From the NCBI GenBank assembly GCA_030747885.1, contig JASLJW010000061.1, positions 1 to 7,910 on the forward strand: a DNA stretch of 7,910 nt. Reading direction: 5' to 3'. The notes beneath the pieces were generated by a model. The model made no database searches and was not told the origin of the DNA. It saw only the letters and a program-made list of their open reading frames with translations. Every line of letters begins with the position of its first letter. The first letter of the stretch is position 1. This DNA is from Candidatus Thalassarchaeaceae archaeon (GTDB taxonomy: Archaea; Thermoplasmatota; Poseidoniia; Poseidoniales; Thalassarchaeaceae). The position numbers were made by a program, and so were the translations under genes. This document shows, in pieces, positions 1-7,391 of this stretch.

Positions 1-2
1 TC

Positions 3-77
3 AGCCTTAGTTTGATTTTATTGATGATATTCAGTTCAATGACTCTGATGGTTGGCCCTGTGAGTGAAGTTAGTGCA
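3..77 (+). other. Sec signal peptide (n-region truncated by the window)
   Basis: A hydrophobic stretch rich in Leu, Ile, Met and Phe runs to about residue 15 and is followed by VSEVSA-A, a typical small-residue signal peptidase I site after A22 or A23. No positively charged residue precedes the hydrophobic core in the visible part, although n-regions normally carry one. This supports a start codon upstream of base 1. Confidence 0.75.
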
Positions 78-3000
78 GCTACTGCTGAAGGTACAATTGC
101 ATCAGATGAATCGTGGTCTGGTTCGCATACAATTACCGGAGATATTTTGATTACACCTGGTGCCAAGGTCATAATTCAGCCAGGTACTGCAATTACGTTG
201 ACCAACGGTTCCATGATTACTGTAAGAGGGAATCTCTGTGCAGGCGACATTTCTTGTGGCGCTAGTGGGATGGCGTCCAATGCATCTAGGATTCAATTCA
301 CATGGCAGCCTCCAGGGGATGCTTCCCAATTTGGTGATTGTTTTGATGGTGCCTTAGTAACTGGTTACAGCAACATCGATCCTTCATGTGGGGAGGGTAT
401 TTTGCTAAAGGACAGCATTGATGTAGGGCAGACAAAATTGAATCATGTTTCTTTAAACAATGCATATGGCCTTCCTGCCCAAGTTAGTCAAGTCAACAAT
501 GAGTATAGGATAGCTGCATTAGTTTTGGATGGGGCAAGTCCTACTCTTGAGGCATTGAAATTCCAAACCATCAACACATCATCAGTCCTTGCGCTCAATC
601 TTGCTACACCTACATTCGTCGGTGGTGAATTTGTAAATGGAATAGATGAGTCAGATGTTGCTGGTCAGGGTGTCCAAATATATGGCGCTGGAACTTCATT
701 TACTCCTGTAGTCATGAATAGTCCGATTTTCACAGGTGGTGACAAAGGGTGTGGCCAGCAGGATGGAGGGCGATCTGTTCTTTGGGCAGAGGACTCCTAT
801 GTGATGATTGATCATCCTACTGTTGCTTCAGGAGATTTTGGTTTTAGAATTGATGATTCCGCAGGGGTTGTTAGAGCAGCTACGATTTCAGTAACCTGTA
901 ATGGGTTTGATGTAAACGGCCCAAAGATAGTTTCAGGTGTGAAAATCCCTCTAGAGATTACTTCTTCATCCATTACGACAGATGAAGGAGCAGGGTTGAC
1001 GATTTTTGATGAAGCATCTGTTGAGTTTTCACATTCTACAATTCAAGGTGCATCCGAAGGTTCAGGTATTGCAGTAAAGAGTTCAGAAGCGTATATTCAC
1101 GACAACGTAATCGGACCTATTGGTAAATGGAACGGAATTTGGCAGTTTGGAAGTTTTGATACAATCATTGTAAACAATACAATTCAGAATACTGCCCGTG
1201 AACCGATTATGGTTGGAGATTATCATTCTGGAGAAGCAAATTCTGGGGGATTGGTGTCTTCTCCGTCTCGATCATATGTGGCTAACAATACCATAACTCA
1301 CGTCCCTACTGAGCAATGTAGCAGTGACAGAGTTTGGGATGATTTGTTGACTAGAGATTTCTTCTGTCCGGCGATCCATGTATATCGGTCTGCTTTGACA
1401 TTGAAGGATAACGATATCACCGTAAATGGGACTGATGAAATTGATGCGATGCGAATCATCGGTTCTTTGGCAAATGTCCAGAGGAACACTATTTCAGCAC
1501 CTGGAACCGGAGCTCGAATCGTTCATTGGAATTCTGGTTCTTCTAATGCAATAGAAAGAGGAAGTATTGCCTTCTTCTCAGAAAACCAATGGAGTGATGT
1601 GATGCAGACTTACAATATTACCAAGAGTGCTGTGACCGTTCAATCTGAGAATCTCCCGCCGGTTCAATCTGGAACTAATGCCACTACTCCAGTTGGATTA
1701 TTCTGGCCAGAAGGTAATGAAAATGCAGGAAAGGTGTACCCGCCTCCAATGATTACTTCCACTCAGAAGAACATGACTCCTTCTGATTTCCCACTTGCAA
1801 TTGAAATGGTAAACAATTCAACAGTTCTTACATTTGCAGATGTGAATTTTGATGTGGAAGACGTATACATTGGCCAACTTCCTACGATGTGGGCTGCTCA
1901 AGTCCGAGAGGCAGAACTGGTTCGTTTCTATGCTTCAGTAAATAATATCCGAGTTGCAGACGCTTCTATTGTAGTCAAGGACGCAGTTGGTGACGATTTG
2001 TATGATTTGGAGACTGGTGATGATGGATGGACGGAATGGATTTCTCTTCCCAAGGATTTCCATCTTGATTATCGAGGTTTAGGCCCGAATGATAACGATC
2101 CTGATAATTATGCAACAGCACCTTCGGAGAACTCATGCAATGATGGAATCGATAACGATGGAGACAATAAGCGTGATTCGGAAGATCCAGATTGTGCATC
2201 TGGAAGTGGTACACGTGAACTATCATTGTACAGGTACACTGCATACCGTTTTGGAAAGGGTTACCAAACAGGTTCTTTCACTATTCAAGATTCTTCTACG
2301 ACAATTCAAGAAGCAGTTGCATTAGTCAATATTGAACCTCAAGTAAATGTCACTCAGAACGATTTCCATTCGTTCAAGAGAGTTGTAAATTTCACTGGAA
2401 CTGCTTATGATGGCAATTTTATTGGTATTTATGGAGATAGTCAGATGACATTTGAACAAAGAAATGCATTGGCAAAATGGGATCAAAAAGGAGAAGTTAC
2501 TCGAATCCAAGTAAAGGACCCATTCACAAATGATTGGGTTGATGCATCTTATGCCGTTGATTCCAGTGGAGTGGATGAGGTAACGTATAACAATCATCCA
2601 TTTAGTTCCTGGTACTTTTCATACGATATGTCTACTCAAGCAGAAGGCGACTACACTTTCTCATTCAGAGCATTTGATGGAGTGGACTATGGTAATATTG
2701 TGACGAGGACGATTAAACTCAACACACAAGCACCTATGCTAATCTTGACGACTCCCGGTGATTCTACTGAACACAATGGAAAGGAGGGGATCATGTTCAG
2801 TGGATCAGCAAGTGATCCATACAGTGGAATTGTTGGCAGTGATATAACAAATATACATATCGAGATTGATCGATTGCCTGGGGAGACTAGTAGTCAACGT
2901 GAAGCAATTAGAAGTGTAGCCGCAGATGGCGGAACTTCGTGGAATTGGTTCTGGAATACTTCAGGTCTCCCAAAGACAAGAGAGTCATATGAGGTGAGGG

Positions 3001-4397
3001 TATGGGCCTCTGATTCTGATTTCTGTGTCACTGATGTAGGTGAATGTACGGCAAGCGTTCGAACAATTATTGTAGATAATCGAAACAGTATACCTACCAA
3101 TTTCATCTTTATTCCAGCAGCTAATCAAATGATTTCTGTTAGTCCTACAACAGTAATATCTGGACAGGCGACAGATGCGGATGGAGAGATTACTAGAATT
3201 GAGATAGAGATTCTGGATCCTCAAGCAAACTTCGGAGTAATGGATCAGATTATCGTTACCAAAGACAACATATTGGGTAGTGGCGCATGGCAGGCTGAAT
3301 GGGATTCAACACAACTAGTACATCTCCAACAATATTACATCCAAGCCCGTGCGTACGATGGATACAATTATTCCAGTTGGTTTGAAGTTCAAATTACTGC
3401 AGATAATCCACCGGATGCAGATAACCAAGCACCTACATTCACATCTGTCGATTGGCCTACTGAAATTACCTTATTCTGTGATGATGCATCGCAAAATCAG
3501 GCTCTTGATCGTTGCACAATTGGAGAAATAGATTTGAACGCATATTTCTCTGATCCTGACGGCCAATCGTTACAATTTGAGGCATATGATAATCAGAACA
3601 TCCTTACTGATGATCTATATGATTTGGTAATCAGAACACCAAGTGGCGTAGCTACATACGATCCAATCTCAATGTACTATTACGAACCGTCAAATTTGGA
3701 CGCATGGACACTTTCCAATGTGATATTTGTTGCAAGGGATCCTTCAGGTTCTATTGCTACATCTAATCCAGTTACCTTCTCGGTGTTGTCTGCAACATTC
3801 ACTGTTGAGTATGATATATCAGGAGATGATGAAATAATTGATGATGGCGAATCAGTTACATTTGTTGGCAATGGTCGGCCAGGAATTGCTGTTTATGTGA
3901 ATGTTAATTCGATTCGTGTTGGCCAAGCATTAGTTGATGAGAATGGGACATGGTCAGTAAATTTAGCATCAAATCAATTTGATGGAGGCTCGAATCAGGT
4001 TGAGTTCACATATGGTTCAGGAAGTGATGTTTCCATCATCCAAACTGTCGATAAGGTAGGAGGGGGGCAAGAAGGAATTAGTGCAATTGGGAAGGTACTC
4101 TTTGGAATTGGAATTTTGTTGGTTTTGGCTGTTCTTGGAGCAGTGTTTGTCTTCTTCTTTGTAGAATTTGAAGATGAAGAAGAAGATTATGAGACATCTT
4201 CGGAATCTGAGGCTGCACAGGAAGAAGATCCTTATGCATGGGCAAAGGAAAGATTGGAATCTACTCAGGAGCAGGTTGCAGAATCTACCGCAGTCCCGGA
4301 TCAACCGGTTGTTCAACCGGGAGGATATCCTGGATGGCGTTGGGACCAAACTACGCAACAGTGGGTACCCGACCCGTCGACTGCACAGGATCAGTGA
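3..4397 (+). CDS. Giant secreted beta-helix/Ig-like surface protein with C-terminal membrane anchor (5' partial)
   Basis: Predicted cell-surface stalk, adhesin or receptor; no enzymatic motif was recognised. Residues are counted from the TTG at 12. The order is: signal peptide (1-22); right-handed parallel beta-helix-like region (about 27-530) rich in short beta strands and Asn/Gly turns; a carboxypeptidase-regulatory-like beta-sandwich (about 620-690); an acidic Ca-binding-type loop between C709 and C728; three similar Ig-like modules (about 776-906, 908-1022, 1025-1130), each ending in a y.....a.D-type strand; a cadherin-like module (about 1137-1260); a final Ig-like module with an NGTWSV strand (about 1262-1345); a transmembrane helix (1362-1384); a very acidic tail; and a terminal GWRWDQTTQQWVPDP motif. 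About sixteen N-x-S/T sequons suggest glycosylation. The frame is open to the window edge and the n-region lacks Lys/Arg, so the true start lies upstream. Ligand and exact role are unknown. The architecture call is firm; individual domain boundaries are approximate. Confidence 0.9.
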   Translation, partial: SLSLILLMIFSSMTLMVGPVSEVSAATAEGTIASDESWSGSHTITGDILITPGAKVIIQPGTAITLTNGSMITVRGNLCAGDISCGASGMASNASRIQFTWQPPGDASQFGDCFDGALVTGYSNIDPSCGEGILLKDSIDVGQTKLNHVSLNNAYGLPAQVSQVNNEYRIAALVLDGASPTLEALKFQTINTSSVLALNLATPTFVGGEFVNGIDESDVAGQGVQIYGAGTSFTPVVMNSPIFTGGDKGCGQQDGGRSVLWAEDSYVMIDHPTVASGDFGFRIDDSAGVVRAATISVTCNGFDVNGPKIVSGVKIPLEITSSSITTDEGAGLTIFDEASVEFSHSTIQGASEGSGIAVKSSEAYIHDNVIGPIGKWNGIWQFGSFDTIIVNNTIQNTAREPIMVGDYHSGEANSGGLVSSPSRSYVANNTITHVPTEQCSSDRVWDDLLTRDFFCPAIHVYRSALTLKDNDITVNGTDEIDAMRIIGSLANVQRNTISAPGTGARIVHWNSGSSNAIERGSIAFFSENQWSDVMQTYNITKSAVTVQSENLPPVQSGTNATTPVGLFWPEGNENAGKVYPPPMITSTQKNMTPSDFPLAIEMVNNSTVLTFADVNFDVEDVYIGQLPTMWAAQVREAELVRFYASVNNIRVADASIVVKDAVGDDLYDLETGDDGWTEWISLPKDFHLDYRGLGPNDNDPDNYATAPSENSCNDGIDNDGDNKRDSEDPDCASGSGTRELSLYRYTAYRFGKGYQTGSFTIQDSSTTIQEAVALVNIEPQVNVTQNDFHSFKRVVNFTGTAYDGNFIGIYGDSQMTFEQRNALAKWDQKGEVTRIQVKDPFTNDWVDASYAVDSSGVDEVTYNNHPFSSWYFSYDMSTQAEGDYTFSFRAFDGVDYGNIVTRTIKLNTQAPMLILTTPGDSTEHNGKEGIMFSGSASDPYSGIVGSDITNIHIEIDRLPGETSSQREAIRSVAADGGTSWNWFWNTSGLPKTRESYEVRVWASDSDFCVTDVGECTASVRTIIVDNRNSIPTNFIFIPAANQMISVSPTTVISGQATDADGEITRIEIEILDPQANFGVMDQIIVTKDNILGSGAWQAEWDSTQLVHLQQYYIQARAYDGYNYSSWFEVQITADNPPDADNQAPTFTSVDWPTEITLFCDDASQNQALDRCTIGEIDLNAYFSDPDGQSLQFEAYDNQNILTDDLYDLVIRTPSGVATYDPISMYYYEPSNLDAWTLSNVIFVARDPSGSIATSNPVTFSVLSATFTVEYDISGDDEIIDDGESVTFVGNGRPGIAVYVNVNSIRVGQALVDENGTWSVNLASNQFDGGSNQVEFTYGSGSDVSIIQTVDKVGGGQEGISAIGKVLFGIGILLVLAVLGAVFVFFFVEFEDEEEDYETSSESEAAQEEDPYAWAKERLESTQEQVAESTAVPDQPVVQPGGYPGWRWDQTTQQWVPDPSTAQDQ
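2136..2195 (+). other. Ca-binding-type Asp-rich loop closed by two cysteines
   Basis: Residues 709-728 of the surface protein read C-N-DGIDNDGDNKRDSEDPD-C. This matches the DGxDNDxDGxxDxxDPDC pattern found in extracellular proteins, which resembles thrombospondin type 3 and EF-hand-like Ca loops. The two flanking cysteines probably form a disulfide. It sits between the beta-helix half and the Ig-like half, so it may act as a Ca-rigidified hinge. Ca binding is inferred from the motif. Confidence 0.65.
4095..4163 (+). other. C-terminal transmembrane anchor of the surface protein
   Basis: Residues 1362-1384 are an uninterrupted hydrophobic helix (Val, Leu, Ile, Gly, Phe), preceded by GK and followed at once by a run of Glu/Asp (EFEDEEEDYE). 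With a cleaved N-terminal signal peptide the long domain array would lie outside and the roughly 77-residue acidic tail inside. Confidence 0.85.
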
Positions 4398-4405
4398 CCT
4401 CTTTT

Positions 4406-4411
4406 GGAGGG
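4406..4411 (+). promoter_or_regulatory. Shine-Dalgarno site of the STAND gene
   Basis: GGAGGG lies in the 20-base gap after the surface-protein stop (TGA 4395-4397). It is 6 bases before the TTG at 4418 and 12 bases before the in-frame ATG at 4424. The usual spacing favours TTG, which would add only two residues (Met-Thr). Confidence 0.7.
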
Positions 4412-4417
4412 ATTTAA

Positions 4418-6928
4418 TTGACAATGCCACGCCCCGGTGTTCAGGAACGGATACTCCTTCATTTGAGAGACTTCTATGAGTTCTCTGAATCCATCGAGGT
4501 TCCATTCTCTATTTCTCAGATGGGCATTGCAAATGCCGTTTCAATAGCTAGGAGTAATGTTCCTCGTGCAATTGGGGGATTGAAGGATGATGGATTACTC
4601 ATCGAGAGACAAGCCCATATCGCAGGAGTTTCTCGTAAGAGGAAGGCGTATTTTCTTACGGATGTAGGGATGGAATCCGCAGATCGAGTTTTTGAAGAAT
4701 ATTCTGAATTTGAGTTTACGATGATGTCCACTGATGGGCGATTATCTATGACACTTGGTACTGCTCAAGATCATCTATCTTTTCCTATGCGTGTTGTAGA
4801 TATTATTCGTTACTTGGATGAATCTGGTGTTTTAGATCTAAGGGTACTAAGTCCTGAGATTATTGAGAGGGATCTGTCGAAACATATAGAGAAACAATTA
4901 GTCAACTCACTTGCTGATTTACCTCGTACACGTAGTTTCTACGGACGTGAGACTGAACTAGAAAACATGGTGGCACTTCTTGATTCCAAGTCAACATCAA
5001 TTCTGGTCCCGGGTATTGCAGGGATCGGAAAGACCTCGATGGCAGGGAGACTTATTGGCGAATTTACTCATCAGAGAAATTTACTCTATCATAGGTGTCA
5101 AGATTGGGATGGTTCTCGTGCCTTCCTTGATGTAGTGGGAGAATGGCTCTTACAGATTGGTTCATCTGATTTAGCTGATTACCTACATGGGACATCTGTA
5201 CCTCAGATTGATGTTAGTTTGGAAATTATTTTGAATAGCTTAGAAACAGTTCCTGCATTGATTGTGATTGATGATTTGCACAAGGTAAATGATGAGATTC
5301 TTATTGGAATTATTCGAGGTTTGACTCAGAGATTAGATGTTTGTGAAAAGGTGGGTTTGGTTCTTTTCTCTCGTTCTTATCGAATGGTTGTTCCACAGAA
5401 GGATTCTGAGGGTCGAATCACAACTTTGGTAATGCCTCTAGATGGTTTAGATCAGGAGGCATGCAGACATTTGTTAAATCAGGTTCCGGATTTAGATCCG
5501 ACTACATTCCTTCATCTCTACAATCTATCACGTGGTCATCCGTTGGTCCTTCAGTTGATTAATCGGGGAGGCGTAGGAGATACATTCCACGAGACACTTG
5601 AAACGTTCATCGAAGAGGAAATTTTCAGTAGATTATCTGGTGGTGAAAAGAGGTTACTAGGTGCATTAGCAGTTTTCAGAGATGCAGTTCCAATGGAAGC
5701 AATTTCTAAGGCAAATATCGACATTGATTTGGTAGATGGATTAGTTGAGAAGGGATTAGCACGTCAAATTTCCAAAGAGTCATTTGATGTCCATGATTTA
5801 ATTCGTGAATTTCTCACGTCCTCTATGGATGATGTAATGCGTAAAGAACTTCACGAAAATGCAGCATCACATTATCGAAATCATCGTGGTTCTAGAATGG
5901 ATGATTTGGAATTTCTTCATCATTTAGCCGAAGCAGGGAATACAGAAGAATTTGCCCAAGTTTTGGGGGATGTGGGTCAGGATTTAGTTGCAGCAGGGCA
6001 TACAAATTTACTCACAGTTTTGGACTCCTTGGATTATTCCGAGATGAAAGATGTCTCACTTATTTCATTCTTAGAGATAAAAGGAGATCTTTTGATTTTG
6101 CAAAATCGTTGGGCTGAGGCAGAGGAGTGTCATAATGAGGCGTTACCCCTTGCTAAAAAACATGGTTTGGCAGAGCAAGGAGCAAGACTACTCTCTTCCT
6201 TAGCTGATATCGAAGTACACAGAGAAAATCTGGTGCCTGCACTAAAATTACTGGATCAAAGTTTGGCTGTTTTTATTGAAACAGGAGATGCAGTAAGTGC
6301 TGCCCGTACATATTTGAATATAGGTAGTATTCACAGAAGATTGAGGAAACCAAAACGAGCACTTGAAGCATACGAAGAGGTCGAAAAGATCCTTGAAGGC
6401 GATACGGCAAATCATCTGATACTATCTCGAATTAGACTTGCATCAGTATTGTTGGATATGAATAAGATAGATTCTGCTAGAAATCATGCTATGGCTGCTC
6501 ATGATCAAACATTGAATGTTGATCTTCATCTACATGCTAGAGCGCGAACTGTTTTGGGTCGATTGTATTCTAAGACGGGTGATTTAGAACTTGCAGTTCA
6601 TCATTATAGTGAGGCATTAACTGCGATGGCTCAGGAACCAGATCATCGTGCATCAGTTGAAATCAAGATGTTATTGGGCGAAGTAATGATGGACACTGGT
6701 CGCCCAGAAGATGCGATGGAATACTATCTTGATGCACTTGCAGTGGCTGAGGCAAATGATCACAGAATGCTTTTGGGTGAAATTCTTGCTAGGTTAGGTA
6801 GTTCTGATCCAAATCGTTCCAGTCGAATGACGCATCTTCAGAGGGCATTGACAGTATTCCGTGAACTAGGTGCCAATGATAGAATGAGGGATGTACAAGC
6901 TTCTGTGCATCGGGCTTTGCTAGGTTAG
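4418..6928 (+). CDS. Winged-helix / STAND P-loop ATPase / TPR protein
   Basis: Predicted cytosolic ATP-dependent signalling switch, probably a transcription regulator. Residues about 1-85 form a winged-helix DNA-binding-type domain: a candidate recognition helix (SNVPRAIGGLKDDGLL) followed by a basic wing (VSRKRKAYFLT). A FYGRE motif (174-178) opens the NTPase. Walker A is GIAGIGKTS (199-207, Lys205) and Walker B is ALIVIDDLH (280-288, Asp285/Asp286). An FSR sensor-like motif lies at 317-319 and the STAND GHP signature at 373-375. A second winged-helix-like STAND domain (about 402-470) includes VHDLIREF. From about 550 to the end there are roughly seven TPR-like helical pairs. STAND proteins, such as MalT and the Avs defence proteins, oligomerise when a ligand is sensed by the C-terminal repeats. 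It follows the surface-protein gene by 20 bases, so co-transcription is likely. No membrane segment is seen. An antiviral role is an alternative, but no effector nuclease or protease domain is visible. Confidence 0.92.
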   Translation: MTMPRPGVQERILLHLRDFYEFSESIEVPFSISQMGIANAVSIARSNVPRAIGGLKDDGLLIERQAHIAGVSRKRKAYFLTDVGMESADRVFEEYSEFEFTMMSTDGRLSMTLGTAQDHLSFPMRVVDIIRYLDESGVLDLRVLSPEIIERDLSKHIEKQLVNSLADLPRTRSFYGRETELENMVALLDSKSTSILVPGIAGIGKTSMAGRLIGEFTHQRNLLYHRCQDWDGSRAFLDVVGEWLLQIGSSDLADYLHGTSVPQIDVSLEIILNSLETVPALIVIDDLHKVNDEILIGIIRGLTQRLDVCEKVGLVLFSRSYRMVVPQKDSEGRITTLVMPLDGLDQEACRHLLNQVPDLDPTTFLHLYNLSRGHPLVLQLINRGGVGDTFHETLETFIEEEIFSRLSGGEKRLLGALAVFRDAVPMEAISKANIDIDLVDGLVEKGLARQISKESFDVHDLIREFLTSSMDDVMRKELHENAASHYRNHRGSRMDDLEFLHHLAEAGNTEEFAQVLGDVGQDLVAAGHTNLLTVLDSLDYSEMKDVSLISFLEIKGDLLILQNRWAEAEECHNEALPLAKKHGLAEQGARLLSSLADIEVHRENLVPALKLLDQSLAVFIETGDAVSAARTYLNIGSIHRRLRKPKRALEAYEEVEKILEGDTANHLILSRIRLASVLLDMNKIDSARNHAMAAHDQTLNVDLHLHARARTVLGRLYSKTGDLELAVHHYSEALTAMAQEPDHRASVEIKMLLGEVMMDTGRPEDAMEYYLDALAVAEANDHRMLLGEILARLGSSDPNRSSRMTHLQRALTVFRELGANDRMRDVQASVHRALLG

Positions 6929-7389
6929 AATCCTGGCTGCTGTGTTGTTATTGAAATCGTACCATTGTGTAGAGATACCCAGATTAATTGCACTCCTGCC
7001 AAATCAAGTTCCGATGAGTGTGTGGCACTTGATGCAGCAGAAATTTCTTGACTAAATTCTCGAGATTCCGAAGCATCAGTGATTGTAATCTTCTCTTCAT
7101 CAAGTAAGAGGACTAAGCCCAGCCCAGTATCAGCGGATAAGCGAAGTTCAACAGGTTCTGCATAAGATGCATTTGAATCGAGCCTCATTGCAGCATCTGC
7201 TCTTTCAACAGATTCAGCAATTTCTCGAAGGTTTTCTTGGATTGCTTCGTTTGTCCAACGTTCTTCCGTTGCTTGTTGTATGTCAAATGTCCATATTGAG
7301 AATGTAGTAAGGAACATTAGTCCAAGGAAGAAGGTTAGAACATAACCGATTTCAGTTGAAGCCGCAGAATCATCAATTCGATTTCTCAT
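6925..7389 (-). CDS. Archaeal type IV pilin-like protein (DUF7266-like)
   Basis: A small membrane-anchored, probably extracytoplasmic protein of 154 residues. The N-terminus MRNRIDDSAASTEIGYVL has a short basic leader, then a hydrophobic helix (about 14-35) starting with S-T-E-I-G-Y-V. This recalls the SPVIGYVL start of haloarchaeal pilin-like DUF families. Cleavage by a prepilin peptidase after S8 would place E13 at mature position 5, the conserved Glu of type IV pilins. After the helix comes a polar helical stretch (ATEERWTNEAIQENLREIAE) and then a beta-rich C-terminal domain ending in LHNGTISITTQQPGF. The gene starts 2 bases after the stop of the upstream - strand gene and has its own GAGGTG ribosome site, so the two are probably translated from one message. 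Its TAA stop overlaps the convergent STAND gene's TAG. The pilin-like assignment is good; the exact family is from memory of related proteins. Confidence 0.8.
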   Translation of the reverse strand: MRNRIDDSAASTEIGYVLTFFLGLMFLTTFSIWTFDIQQATEERWTNEAIQENLREIAESVERADAAMRLDSNASYAEPVELRLSADTGLGLVLLLDEEKITITDASESREFSQEISAASSATHSSELDLAGVQLIWVSLHNGTISITTQQPGF

Positions 7390-7391
7390 GG

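Noticed and set aside
12..14. TTG at base 12 as the true start of the surface protein
   Set aside because: No ribosome site precedes it, the frame is open to the window edge, and the signal peptide would lack its usual positive n-region.
2322..2597. A 91-codon - strand open frame inside the surface gene, and similar short frames at 102-329, 1298-1489, 2985-3224 and 3680-3871
   Set aside because: All are antisense or off-frame shadows within a long continuous domain-rich gene, without ribosome sites or recognisable protein features.
4017..4505. A 162-codon open frame on the - strand spanning the junction of the two + strand genes
   Set aside because: It is antisense to the membrane anchor, acidic tail and start of two well-supported genes. 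Its composition (runs of Phe, Arg, Ser, Leu) is what the reverse complement of the acidic tail would give, and no domain is visible.
5633..5659. LSGGEKRLL (residues 406-414 of the STAND protein) as an ABC transporter signature
   Set aside because: It lies well after Walker B and the GHP motif, at the beginning of the STAND winged-helix domain. ABC ATPases place this signature between Walker A and Walker B.
6929..6975. Possible terminator downstream of the STAND gene
   Set aside because: Only a weak T-containing stretch (TGTTGTTATTG) is present inside the convergent coding region, with no strong hairpin or poly-T run.
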